From NCBI RefSeq assembly GCF_002752165.1, contig NZ_MOMB01000051.1:33399-97398 (forward strand): a DNA stretch of 64,000 nt, given 5' to 3'. The position numbers were made by a program, and so were the translations under genes. A model generated the notes under the pieces. The model made no database searches. It had not been told where the DNA came from and saw nothing but the letters and a program-made list of their open reading frames with translations. The stretch is from Erwinia sp. OLFS4. Its GTDB lineage: Bacteria > Pseudomonadota > Gammaproteobacteria > Enterobacterales > Enterobacteriaceae. Below, piece by piece: positions 43,096 to 51,459 of this stretch (position 1 is the first letter of the stretch; every line of letters begins with the position of its first letter).

Positions 43096-43125
43096 TTGTA
43101 TTTACGTTGTATACAATACGTATAT
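43096..43125 (+). promoter_or_regulatory. Candidate promoter of the catabolic cluster
   Basis: TTGTAT (43096-43101), an 18-bp spacer, and GTATAT (43120-43125). The palindromic operator lies inside the spacer, so bound repressor would block RNA polymerase. Confidence 0.45.
43107..43116. promoter_or_regulatory. Palindromic operator, likely for the downstream GntR/FCD regulator
   Basis: TTGTATACAA is a perfect 10-bp palindrome. GntR/FCD regulators of sugar-acid operons often bind sites centred on GTATAC. The regulator gene at 44648 is the obvious candidate ligand; this link is inference. Confidence 0.6.
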
Positions 43126-43251
43126 CAAACAAACCGTCGTCACCATCAGGCTGCCATGCGCGCTGTACTGCCTGAATAACCAATCCATAGATCAATCACC
43201 GCCTCATTCATCGGGCGGAAAATTGACGATATTTCACCAGAGGAACCTGCT

Positions 43252-44630
43252 ATGCAACATCAGCCTCAGTCTGGCGAGCCAAAAACCCTTGTACTCAGTC
43301 ACGCCGGCGACCGGGTAAAGAAAACCAACGTCCGCTGGATGGTTGTGGTCATCTTGTTTCTGGTGACCTTAATTAACTACGCTGACCGATCTTCGATTTC
43401 ACTGGCCGGCCCCAGCATGGCAAAAGAACTGGGGCTCAATGCTGTGGATATGGGGTTTATCTTTTCAGCATTCGGCTGGGCCTACGTGATTTTTCAGCTG
43501 CCGGGCGGCTGGTTACTCGACCGCTTTGGCTCAAAAATCATCTACAGCCTCGGCATCTTTTTATGGTCGCTGTTTACCCTGATGACCGGACTGGCTGGTT
43601 TTGTAACTGGCGGCACCGCGGTGGCGGTTATTTTTGCCCTGCGCTTTCTGGTGGGTGCCGCTGAAGCACCATCATTTCCCGCTAACAGCCGCCTGGTCGC
43701 CGCCTGGTTTCCGGCCGCAGAACGTGGCACCGCCGCGGCCATTTTCAGTTCTGCCCAGTACGGTGCAACGGTATTTTTTGCGCCGCTGATGGGCTGGCTG
43801 GCACATAATTATGGCTGGCATTCCGTATTCACCGTATTGGGGCTGATCGGTATCTGTTTTATCCCGGTATTCAGAAAACTGGTCTATGCGCCCAGCCAGC
43901 ATCCGATGGCCAATGAAGCGGAGCTGAGCTACATAGAACAAGGCGGTGCCCTGGTCAATCTCGACCGCGATAAAACCGCTGACGAGGACGGCAGCGGGAA
44001 ACCGCGCCTGGGCTATGTTAAGCAGCTGCTGGCCAGCCGCATGATGATGGGAATCTACCTCGCGCAGTATTGCCTGAACGCCATTGGCTTTTTCTTCATC
44101 ACCTGGTTTCCCATTTATCTGGTGCAGGAAAAACATATGACCATTATGAAAGCCGGATTCGTTGCCGCTATTCCGGCGGTCTGTGGCTTTCTTGGCGGTC
44201 TGCTGGGTGGTTTCCTGTCGGATATTCTTATCCGTCGCGGCGTCTCTTTGTCTCTGGCGCGCAAGCTCCCTATCACCGTGGGCATGCTGCTGTGCTGCAT
44301 CATGGTCGCCTGTAACTATACCGATTCCGAAACCGTGGTCATTGTGATTATGGCATTGTCTTTCCTTGGCAAAGGGATTGGTGGCCTTGGCTGGACAGTG
44401 AACGCCGACACCGCCCCGAAACAGATCGCTGGCCTTTCCGGCAGCTTACTTACACCTTCAGTAATGCATCAAGCATCACCACCCCGATTATTATTGGCTA
44501 CATTCTGCAAAAGACCGGTTCTTTTAACGATGTGCTGGTTTTTGTCATTGCTCATGCGCTGGCGGTGATTGCCCTATATCTGTTAATGGTTGGCCGTATC
44601 AAGCGTTTTGAACTCAATGACCAGCAATAA
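43252..44630 (+). pseudogene. ACS-family MFS transporter (GarP/GudP-like), frameshifted near the C-terminus
   Basis: An inner-membrane major-facilitator transporter of the anion:cation symporter family, related to the D-glucarate/galactarate permeases. Residues 1-400 are intact, with twelve-helix architecture and the motifs N-Y-A-D-R-S-S-I-S and R-F-L-V-G-A-A-E-A-P. At about 44449-44454 one base is missing: frame 0 runs into an unrelated tail ending at 44568, whereas the -1 frame continues the family sequence (T-F-S-N-A-S-S-I-T-T-P-I-I-I-G-Y) to a stop at 44628-44630, followed by the GntR ribosome-binding site. With one base restored, it would encode 459 residues. Either a recent mutation or a base-call error. 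Confidence 0.85.
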
Positions 44631-44647
44631 AAAAGGAGAATATTTTT

Positions 44648-45358
44648 ATGCGCAGTGATGCAACCCCGCGCCTCAGACAGTCATTGAGTTTTATCGCCTA
44701 TGAAAAAATTAAAGCGATGATCCTTAATATGGAACTGGAACCCGGCAGCTCTCTGACAGAAATGTGGCTGATTGAAAAACTGAATATGAGCCGCACCCCT
44801 ATCCGTGAAGCGCTTTACCGCCTGCAACAGGAAAGCTTTGTCACACTGACGCCCCACAAAGGCTGGTTTGTCAGCGAAATCAGTCTGCGTGATATTCAGG
44901 AATTATTTGAGATCCGCGAAGCGCTGGAAGGTATCTCCGCCCGCCATGCCACCCGCCGGTTAAGCGATGAACAGCTGCAGGAGATGGCGCGTTTTCTTGC
45001 CTCGCTGGAGCAGGCGCTGCAGGAAGATGAAGCGGCGGTGGTTGATCCGGGAGATTCGCTGCATGACCTTATTTTTTCCGCCGCCGATAACCAGTTTATC
45101 AACAACATTATGACAATTTATCTTGACCGGCTGCGGCTGTTTCACGTACTGGCCAGCGGACTGCCAGGCCGCAAACGCCAGTCATGGCGTGAACATCAGG
45201 AAATTTTACAAGCGATGATCGCACGTAATGAAGAGGCGGCAGAAAACGCAATGCGTCGTCATATTCGCAGCAGCATGCAAAGCATCCTTGAAAGCATTAT
45301 GAATAAATCTAATTCTTATCAAAGAGATATAACCCTTTCTCCGCCGGGGAAAGCATAA
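44648..45358 (+). CDS. GntR-family (FCD/FadR subfamily) transcriptional regulator
   Basis: A 236-residue DNA-binding regulator. The N-terminal winged helix (about 12-80) has the GntR motif L-N-M-S-R-T-P-I-R-E-A-L-Y-R-L-Q, and the C-terminal FCD domain (about 88-215) has the helical effector pocket with probable metal ligands D and H (D-S-L-H-D-L-I-F near 136). Such regulators usually repress sugar-acid catabolic operons until a hydroxyacid binds. It is 17 bp after the transporter stop with AAAGGAG, so it is cotranscribed. The palindrome at 43107 is its likely operator. The effector is unknown. Confidence 0.85.
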   Translation: MRSDATPRLRQSLSFIAYEKIKAMILNMELEPGSSLTEMWLIEKLNMSRTPIREALYRLQQESFVTLTPHKGWFVSEISLRDIQELFEIREALEGISARHATRRLSDEQLQEMARFLASLEQALQEDEAAVVDPGDSLHDLIFSAADNQFINNIMTIYLDRLRLFHVLASGLPGRKRQSWREHQEILQAMIARNEEAAENAMRRHIRSSMQSILESIMNKSNSYQRDITLSPPGKA

Positions 45359-45399
45359 CATCTTTTCCTGCACCCGTATGACACCAGGGAGTTTTTTAC

Positions 45400-47190
45400 A
45401 TGAGAAAAGTCATTGTTTTTGGCGTCGATGGCCTGTCAATGCCACTGCTGCAACGCTACGTTCAGCAGGGCGCTTTGCCTCATATTAGCCGCATGCTACA
45501 GCAAGGTGCAGCCACTGAATTGCTGCCGTTTATTTCGGCCTGGGGTGACGTAAACTTTGTCAGTCTGATGTCGGGGCAAAGTCCCGGTACCGCCTGGATA
45601 GGCCAGTGCATGCCAGCCGATAACTATCGCACTGCTAACCTGCTTGCCGCTCTGGAACAGGCCGGGAAAAAAGCGGCGCTGGTGCATTATCCGGAGACCA
45701 TTTCCGCCGCAGCGCCCCATTTTACCTTTTCCCCCTACTGGGGGCGGGCGGCCCCCTGGCCTGGAGAGCTGTTCAAACCAATGGGCCACACTACCCGGTT
45801 TGCAGAACGTAACGGTAATAAGCAGGTTAAACAACAAAAGCTCGGCTGGCCACCAACCGCCACCCTGGCTTATCACGATAAGGGGGCCTGGCAGCCGCTG
45901 GAGGAAGAGAACGGCCGTTATAAGCTGAGCATGTGCAATAGTGAGTGCACGCTTACACTTTGGCTTGACAGCCTTAACGGCCAGCCGCAGCTAACGCTGG
46001 GGGAAGAAACCTATCTGCTACCGCTTAATGACTGGAGTGAATGGCTACAGCTCGATAGCCAGGGTATAGCGGCCAGCGTGCGTTTCTTCGTCGGTCGTTT
46101 TAATCCGCAACATCAGGATATCGAAATTCTGCAAAGCCAGGTCACCCGACGGGAAGGTCTTGCTTCCGACGCCACTCTGGGACAAATACTGCTGGAAAAT
46201 GGCCCCTGGTACAGCAAATGGGTCGCCAGAGCGGCCCCCGACGAAGCCTACTTTAACGCAACCTGCCAGGAAGGAGGGCAGCAGTCACGCTGGCTGGCTG
46301 CCAGCGCCCTGACCCTGACGCAGCAACATGATTTTTCCTTGTGGGCCACCGTGCATCGTCTGGTTGATGAATCGCATCATAATTGTCTTGGCCAGTGCGA
46401 TCCGCAATCACCGTTCTATGACGCCGCGCGCGCTGAGCAATATGAAGAGGTAATGCGTACTTGCTATCAGATTCTCGACGACACGCTCGGTGAGCTGATG
46501 TCATCAATGGATTCAGAAACCACGCTGATGATGATTTCCGATCACGGAGCGGTCCCTAACGCCTACATGTGCGATATTTACCGTTATCTGGAAAAACAGG
46601 GATTGTGCAAACTGGATAGCGAAGGCCGGGTTGAGCTCGCGCAAAGCGAGGTTTTCCTGAAAGATGAACGTGGTGGTCTGGAAATTTTTGTCAATCTTGC
46701 TGGCCGGGAAAAACAGGGTATTGTCAGCGAAGCTCAGTATGATGCCGTTTGCGCTAAGGTGCTGCACGCCTTAGGGCGCTGGCACGTGATGGAAGGAAAC
46801 ACATTACGTAACGCCGTCAGTATGGCGCTGACCCGGGAAGATGCGGCAGGTATGGGTTACTGGGGACACTGTGCCGGCGATATTGTTTTTGCTTACAACA
46901 CGGGCTTTGTCTGGGGTGTCAGCCGCTACGGCGAAGATATCTGCCCGGTCGAGGTGCCTGGCGCAAATCATGGTCCACAAAAACCCACGGCACAAACGGC
47001 CATGTCCTCCAATTATGGCGCGCTGCTGGCCTTTGGCGCCGGAATTCGTCAGGGATATTACCGCAATCGCCAGCAACTTGGCCCCTATACCATGGTGGAC
47101 CCTGCCGCCACCATCGCCCATCTGCTAGACATTGATCACAGCCAGCTGGATGGAAGAGTGATGTTCGATCTGCTGGATAATCAACGCTAA
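45400..47190 (+). CDS. Alkaline-phosphatase-superfamily phosphohydrolase, unknown substrate
   Basis: A 596-residue protein without signal peptide, so probably cytoplasmic. The complete two-metal ligand set of the nucleotide pyrophosphatase/phosphodiesterase branch is visible: D10 (F-G-V-D-G), D323 and H327 (L-V-D-E-S-H-H), D381 and H382 (I-S-D-H-G) and H524 (A-N-H-G-P). The nucleophile, normally Thr, seems to be Ser46 in P-F-I-S-A-W; I am not sure of this. Phosphate mono- or diesters, or phosphonates, are possible substrates. It lies between a GntR regulator and an enolase-superfamily gene, an unusual partnership that suggests removal of a phospho group from a sugar-acid derivative. Confidence 0.75.
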   Translation: MRKVIVFGVDGLSMPLLQRYVQQGALPHISRMLQQGAATELLPFISAWGDVNFVSLMSGQSPGTAWIGQCMPADNYRTANLLAALEQAGKKAALVHYPETISAAAPHFTFSPYWGRAAPWPGELFKPMGHTTRFAERNGNKQVKQQKLGWPPTATLAYHDKGAWQPLEEENGRYKLSMCNSECTLTLWLDSLNGQPQLTLGEETYLLPLNDWSEWLQLDSQGIAASVRFFVGRFNPQHQDIEILQSQVTRREGLASDATLGQILLENGPWYSKWVARAAPDEAYFNATCQEGGQQSRWLAASALTLTQQHDFSLWATVHRLVDESHHNCLGQCDPQSPFYDAARAEQYEEVMRTCYQILDDTLGELMSSMDSETTLMMISDHGAVPNAYMCDIYRYLEKQGLCKLDSEGRVELAQSEVFLKDERGGLEIFVNLAGREKQGIVSEAQYDAVCAKVLHALGRWHVMEGNTLRNAVSMALTREDAAGMGYWGHCAGDIVFAYNTGFVWGVSRYGEDICPVEVPGANHGPQKPTAQTAMSSNYGALLAFGAGIRQGYYRNRQQLGPYTMVDPAATIAHLLDIDHSQLDGRVMFDLLDNQR

Positions 47191-47211
47191 ACCACCCGGG
47201 AAGGAATAACC

Positions 47212-48342
47212 ATGAAAATCATCCAGGTAAACACCCATCTGCTGAGCGCAAAACTTACCACGCCCTTTGCTTATTCACGCGCCTGGTACGACACCCGCAC
47301 CGCGATGCTGGTAGAAATCGTAACCGATGAAGGGCATACCGGCTGGGGAGAATGTTACGGTCCGGCGAAAATGACCAAAGCGATTGTCGACGAGTTTGCC
47401 GCTTTACTGATCGGTCGCGACCCGCTTAATACCGATTATCTCTGGCAGCAGCTCTATGCCCGCTTTCGCGATCACGGACAAAAAGGCTTGCTGATTCAGG
47501 CGCTCAGCGGCGTTGATATTGCGCTGTGGGACATTCGTGGTAAACACTTCAATGTCCCGGCATACCAGCTACTGGGCGGGGCACTACGCAGCGAAGTGCA
47601 GGCATACGCCACCGGGCTATATCGCCGTGACAGCGGCGATCCACTGTCGTACCTGACCGGGGAAGCAGAGAACTATGTTGCGGAGGGTTTCCGGGCAATC
47701 AAGCTGAAGGTGGGTTTTGGCATTGCACAAGATCGTGCGGTTACCCAGGCAATCCGCAACGCCATTGGCGAGGATATTGCACTGATGATTGATGCCAACC
47801 ATGCCTATGATGCAGTTTCCGCCATCAGATTGGGGCGAGAAGTGGAAGCACTTGATATCAGCTGGTTTGAAGAACCGGTGCCGCCAGAAGATCTTCAGGG
47901 TTATCAGGCAGTAAAAGCCGCACTGACCATCCCACTCGCCGGTGGCGAATGCGAATTTACCCGTATGGGATTTCGCGATGTTCTGACACAGCGGGCGATG
48001 GATATCATCCAGCCAGATATTTGTTCTGCAGGCGGTCTGTCAGAGTGTAAAAAAATTTCGGATATGGCGCTGGCTTTTGGTATCCGTACCAATCCCCATG
48101 TCTGGGGTAGCGGCATTGGCATTGCCGCGTCCCTGCAATGGATAGCCATGGTACCAGACCATACGCCGGTCTCGCTGACGCCCTCTGCGCCGCTGCTGGA
48201 ATTTGACAGAACTGAACACCCCATCCGTCAGGCGATTTTGCAACAGCCCATCGAACATAAAAACGGTGTTGTCACCATTCCGCAGGGACCAGGATTAGGG
48301 ATTGACATTAACCGCGATGCGCTGAGTTTCTTTAAAGTCTGA
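47212..48342 (+). CDS. Enolase-superfamily enzyme, mandelate racemase subgroup
   Basis: A 376-residue TIM-barrel enzyme with N-terminal capping domain (1-120). Residues of the mandelate-racemase subgroup are all in place: K164-x-K166 base, metal ligands D194, E220 and E246, and the D269-H296 dyad. Such enzymes abstract the proton alpha to a carboxylate; most are acid-sugar dehydratases, others racemases or cycloisomerases. The exact substrate cannot be read from sequence. It is 21 bp after the phosphohydrolase with AAGGAA before the ATG. It is the last gene of the cluster; no aldolase or kinase is nearby to complete a pathway. Confidence 0.85.
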   Translation: MKIIQVNTHLLSAKLTTPFAYSRAWYDTRTAMLVEIVTDEGHTGWGECYGPAKMTKAIVDEFAALLIGRDPLNTDYLWQQLYARFRDHGQKGLLIQALSGVDIALWDIRGKHFNVPAYQLLGGALRSEVQAYATGLYRRDSGDPLSYLTGEAENYVAEGFRAIKLKVGFGIAQDRAVTQAIRNAIGEDIALMIDANHAYDAVSAIRLGREVEALDISWFEEPVPPEDLQGYQAVKAALTIPLAGGECEFTRMGFRDVLTQRAMDIIQPDICSAGGLSECKKISDMALAFGIRTNPHVWGSGIGIAASLQWIAMVPDHTPVSLTPSAPLLEFDRTEHPIRQAILQQPIEHKNGVVTIPQGPGLGIDINRDALSFFKV

Positions 48343-48503
48343 ATAACTTCCTGCAGGCGGTTAGCCGTTGCGCCGCCCGCCGACTTTATTATCACCCGCC
48401 AATAATGCAATAAATAGCATACTAATATTAATTCTTCTATGAATTACCCCGGATTATCGAAAATAACATAACAGAAACCCGGTGTTATTTTATGAAACAG
48501 GAA

Positions 48504-48533
48504 TTGCATTATCCGGTCATTTGTATTTAAATA
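48504..48533 (+). promoter_or_regulatory. Candidate promoter for an intergenic small RNA
   Basis: TTGCAT (48504-48509), an 18-bp spacer, then TAAATA (48528-48533). Transcription would begin near 48540 and run about 79 nt to the terminator at 48592-48618. Confidence 0.4.
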
Positions 48534-48539
48534 GTGGCA

Positions 48540-48618
48540 GAGCATATCGTTCCTGATATTAAATTTTCCCTGGTGTTGGCCAATTTGGCGCCCTGACTTT
48601 CATAGTCAGGTTTTTTTT
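48540..48618 (+). ncRNA. Putative intergenic small RNA
   Basis: About 79 nt between a plausible promoter and a strong Rho-independent terminator, in a region with no open frame. The terminator with eight Us suits Hfq binding. The body is AU-rich with a GUUGGCCAAUUUGGCGCC segment that can form its own short hairpin. I do not recognise it as a known enterobacterial small RNA. Alternatively the terminator simply ends the catabolic operon with a 250-nt 3' UTR. Confidence 0.4.
48592..48618 (+). terminator. Strong orphan intrinsic terminator
   Basis: A perfect 7-bp stem (CCTGACT / AGTCAGG) with a 5-base loop and eight Ts. It is 250 bp after the last gene of the catabolic cluster. Confidence 0.92.
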
Positions 48619-49277
48619 GCACTTTTATTAGGTTAATAATTACCGCGCAAATAATAATTTATTATAACTGGTTATTTGCTATCAAAAAACTGACATTTAT
48701 ATTACAGCAGCCAGTGTAGTCATTTTTTCAATAATCTGTATATTAAGTCATTTTATTCATGCTCCCGCAAAGCAATGTCGTCATGCAGCCACATGATTTC
48801 AGCCAATAAAATACCAGCCTGAATCACTCAGCGAAAAACTCCATCTGAAACACATCCAAATAATTCCGGCCAAATGCAGATTATTGCTAATAAATACTTT
48901 TATCATAAAACACCATACAATTAGCCTGAGTTTATTAATTAAAATTCAATAAACCCAGGGCGATATGCGAAGTGAAAATTAAAAAAGTCAAACAACACCC
49001 GTGAGAAAAAATAAATATCATTGATGACGCGCAATGAAAGCAAAAAAAGTATTATGGCTTCGGTCATTCGTTCAGAATATATCATTTAAAAGTAACGCCA
49101 TGATCAGGATCAAGAATAATCGCTAATAAGAAAATTAACCGCCAGGCCGTACACAACATGAACCTCACTGAATATAAGCCGATGACCCATTTTACCCCGG
49201 CAAAAAAAAGACCGGGTCAGCAGGCCATCGCGCTTTTTACCCCCGTTAACAGCGTCACACAGCGGTAAATAACAGCA

Positions 49278-50255
49278 TCAGCTCCGATCTATCGGAAAAG
49301 CCATCACGTCGGCAATTTGTCCAGCTTTAAGTGCCAGCATAACCAGACGATCCACTCCCAGTGCAACACCTGAACACTCCGGCATGCCGGCTTCCAGTGC
49401 TGCCAGCAGATTTTCATCGATCGGATGTTGCTTCAATCCACGCGCTCCGCGTTTGCGGTTATCCTGAATAAAACGCTGGCGCTGTTCCCGGGCATCAGTC
49501 AGCTCACGAAAACCATTAGCCAGTTCAATGCCTCTGAAATAGACTTCAAAACGCTCTGCGACGCGATGATCTTCTGTGCTGATCTCTGCCAGTGCCGCCT
49601 GCGAAGCCGGGAAGTGATAAATCACCACCGGCTTGTCTTTACCGATTTCCGGCTCAATACCCAGCATAAACAATAATTGCAGCAGCGTATCACGGTCTTC
49701 TTCCCGGTTCGCCAGCTCGCCGGCCCCCAGCGTGCCGGCGATATGCCGCAATTCCTCTTTTTCAGCCGATAGCGGATCAGTATTCAGGTAGCGGATAAAA
49801 GCCTGCTGATAAGAGAGTTTTTCCGCCGGTTCACACTCCAGTATTTGCTGAAGCAGATCATCCACTTCATTAATCAGGCGGAACATATCATAATGTGGCC
49901 GGTACCACTCCAGCATGGTAAATTCCGGATTATGATGACGCCCTGCCTCCTCATTACGGAAACTTTTACCTATCTGAAAAATCGGTCCGCTGCCGGCCGC
50001 CAGTAAACGCTTCATATGATATTCAGGACTGGTCGTTAGCCAGAGCGTCAAACCGCCGGCCGCGCCCGGGCCGACAAAAAGGGATTCAAACGGAACCAGA
50101 CTCACTTCGGTTGTCGCCGCCTGGCTCAATGCCGGGGTTTCGACCTCAAGCACGCCGCGATCGGCAAAAAAACGTCTGATATCGGTCAAAATACCGGCGC
50201 GTTTCAATAAATTGGCAATAGAAGCGCTCGGTTGCCAGCTTGCCATCTCGGCCAT
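49278..50255 (-). CDS. epmA: EpmA, EF-P-(R)-beta-lysine ligase
   Basis: A truncated class II lysyl-tRNA-synthetase paralogue that attaches (R)-beta-lysine to Lys34 of EF-P. The 325 residues equal the E. coli length. Class II motif 2 ([19 protein letters not shown]) and motif 3 ([12 protein letters not shown]) are intact, and the anticodon-binding domain is absent as expected. Its partners EpmB and EF-P lie 600-3200 bp to the right. frdABCD, adjacent in E. coli, is absent. Confidence 0.97.
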   Translation of the reverse strand: MAEMASWQPSASIANLLKRAGILTDIRRFFADRGVLEVETPALSQAATTEVSLVPFESLFVGPGAAGGLTLWLTTSPEYHMKRLLAAGSGPIFQIGKSFRNEEAGRHHNPEFTMLEWYRPHYDMFRLINEVDDLLQQILECEPAEKLSYQQAFIRYLNTDPLSAEKEELRHIAGTLGAGELANREEDRDTLLQLLFMLGIEPEIGKDKPVVIYHFPASQAALAEISTEDHRVAERFEVYFRGIELANGFRELTDAREQRQRFIQDNRKRGARGLKQHPIDENLLAALEAGMPECSGVALGVDRLVMLALKAGQIADVMAFPIDRS

Positions 50256-50383
50256 GGTAATTACTCCACTTTTGCAAAGCTATGCAGTCTACCGATACTC
50301 CTTCAGGCAGACAAATCCAGCCGCATAAATTACCAGATATGGCAGGTAACAGAAGGGAATCAGCCACGACGGCGAGGAGAAGA

Positions 50384-50413
50384 GAAATAAACCGGTGTCA
50401 GAACAACACCGGT
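50384..50413 (-). terminator. Intrinsic terminator of the entericidin genes
   Basis: On the minus strand, ACCGGTGT / ACACCGGT (arms 50406-50413 and 50391-50398) with a 7-base loop is followed by TTATTT. It begins nine bases after the ecnB stop. Confidence 0.75.
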
Positions 50414-50421
50414 CATCATCA

Positions 50422-50556
50422 TTACTGAGCGCTTCTTTGAATCGCTTTTCCGCCGGCTTCAACATCTTCCCCGACGCCGCGGGTAGTGTTACAGGCCGAA
50501 AGAACGGAAGAAAGCACCAGCGCCGATAAGAGTGTAATAACGGTTTTCTTTAGCAT
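50422..50556 (-). CDS. ecnB: Entericidin B lipoprotein
   Basis: A 44-residue lipoprotein precursor: signal peptide [20 protein letters not shown] with lipobox L-S-A-C, then [18 protein letters not shown], the entericidin core. In E. coli EcnB is a stationary-phase bacteriolytic lipoprotein counteracted by EcnA. I start at the ATG at 50556 preceded by AAGGAC; a longer frame begins inside the ecnA 3' end and is not supported. It follows ecnA by 107 bp. Confidence 0.9.
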   Translation of the reverse strand: MLKKTVITLLSALVLSSVLSACNTTRGVGEDVEAGGKAIQRSAQ

Positions 50557-50663
50557 GATAATGTCCTTTTTTATGAACGGCAGAAAATGCTTTTTAAGCA
50601 TAGTCAGCTTCACGCCATACGCCTTAAGAATAGCGACGAAAAGAACACTCAGTGCGACGGCGA

Positions 50664-50795
50664 TCACTTCGCCGCATGAGAAATAGCGCCACCCAGATGC
50701 TGAACATCTTCACCAAACCCGTGAAAAGTATTACAGCCACTGAGCACACCGCTCATCAGCAAAGTCAGGGCCAGATATCTCACCCGTCTGATCAT
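50664..50795 (-). CDS. ecnA: Entericidin A lipoprotein (antidote)
   Basis: A 43-residue frame beginning [10 protein letters not shown] with lipobox L-S-G-C (Cys21) and the family core [20 protein letters not shown]. coli EcnA (41 residues) is the antidote of EcnB, and the two genes are in tandem in the same order. The gene is easy to miss because of its length. A weak ATGCTT / AAGCAT hairpin in the spacer before ecnB may attenuate readthrough. Confidence 0.88.
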   Translation of the reverse strand: MIRRVRYLALTLLMSGVLSGCNTFHGFGEDVQHLGGAISHAAK

Positions 50796-50815
50796 TCAAG
50801 TAAACTCACAACGTT

Positions 50816-50843
50816 AAAAAACAGGGCCTGATAGAGCAGGCCC
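50816..50843 (-). terminator. Intrinsic terminator of efp
   Basis: On the minus strand, GGGCCTG / CAGGCCC with a 6-base loop is followed by six Us. It starts 11 bp after the efp stop. Confidence 0.9.
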
Positions 50844-50853
50844 GTCTGCATGA

Positions 50854-51420
50854 TTATTTCACGCGCGATACATATTCGCCGGAGCGTGTGTCGACGCGGA
50901 TAACTTCACCAATCTGAATAAACAGGGGCACTTTAACCACGGCCCCAGTACTCAGGGTCGCGGGTTTGCCACCGGTGCCGGCGGTATCGCCTTTCAGGCC
51001 CGGATCGGTTTCGGTGATTTCAGCTTCAATAAAATTCGGTGGCTGCACGGCGATAGCACGGCCGTTCCACAACGTGACAATACATTCGGCATTGTCCTGC
51101 AGCCATTTAGTAATATCTTCCAGCGCTTTGGCTTCAACCTGATACTGTTCAAAGGATTCCGGGTGCATAAAATAGTAAAAATCACCGTCGGTATAAGAAT
51201 AGTTCAGGGTCAGATCCATCACGTCCGCCCCTTCAGCGGAGTCGGTGGATTTAAAGGTTTTTTCCACGCGGGAGCCAGTCAGCAGGCGACGCATTTTCAC
51301 GCGTGCAAACGCCTGACCTTTACCAGGTTTAACGAATTCACTGGATTCGATGGAGTAAGGCTCTCCTTCGAACATGATTTTGAGACCGTTACGAAAATCG
51401 TTGCTAGAATAAGTTGCCAT
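50854..51420 (-). CDS. efp: Elongation factor P
   Basis: EF-P rescues ribosomes stalled at polyproline. The 188-residue protein has three OB-like domains. Lys34 in P-G-K-G-Q-A-F is the residue that EpmA and EpmB modify with beta-lysine, so the arginine-type (EarP) pathway does not apply. It is divergent from epmB across 39 bp. Confidence 0.98.
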   Translation of the reverse strand: MATYSSNDFRNGLKIMFEGEPYSIESSEFVKPGKGQAFARVKMRRLLTGSRVEKTFKSTDSAEGADVMDLTLNYSYTDGDFYYFMHPESFEQYQVEAKALEDITKWLQDNAECIVTLWNGRAIAVQPPNFIEAEITETDPGLKGDTAGTGGKPATLSTGAVVKVPLFIQIGEVIRVDTRSGEYVSRVK

Positions 51421-51459
51421 AAAGGCCCTCTATAATTTATTACTGGTATTCAGCCAAAA

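Larger units (their letters stand above)
42907..43251 (+). promoter_or_regulatory. Regulatory spacer upstream of the catabolic cluster
   Basis: This 345-bp gap marks the junction between the conserved mscM gene and the accessory cluster. It holds a CRP-like site (43037-43052), a palindromic GntR-type operator (43107-43116) and a candidate promoter (43096-43125). No gene is seen in it. Confidence 0.6.
48343..49277. other. AT-rich gene-free interval
   Basis: This 935-bp interval between the catabolic cluster and epmA has many stops in all frames and no gene I can support. It contains an orphan intrinsic terminator (48592-48618) preceded by a candidate promoter, treated separately as a possible small RNA. 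The remainder (about 48620-49180) is AT-rich with no repeats or recognisable remnants. Confidence 0.6.

Noticed and set aside
44440..44470. Programmed -1 frameshifting in the MFS transporter
   Set aside because: There is no X-XXY-YYZ slippery heptamer or evident downstream pseudoknot, and related transporters are encoded in one frame. A one-base loss is simpler.
49186..49225. T-run-containing CCCGG / CCGGGG repeat as the epmA terminator
   Set aside because: The T-tract lies in the loop rather than after the stem, so it does not have terminator geometry.
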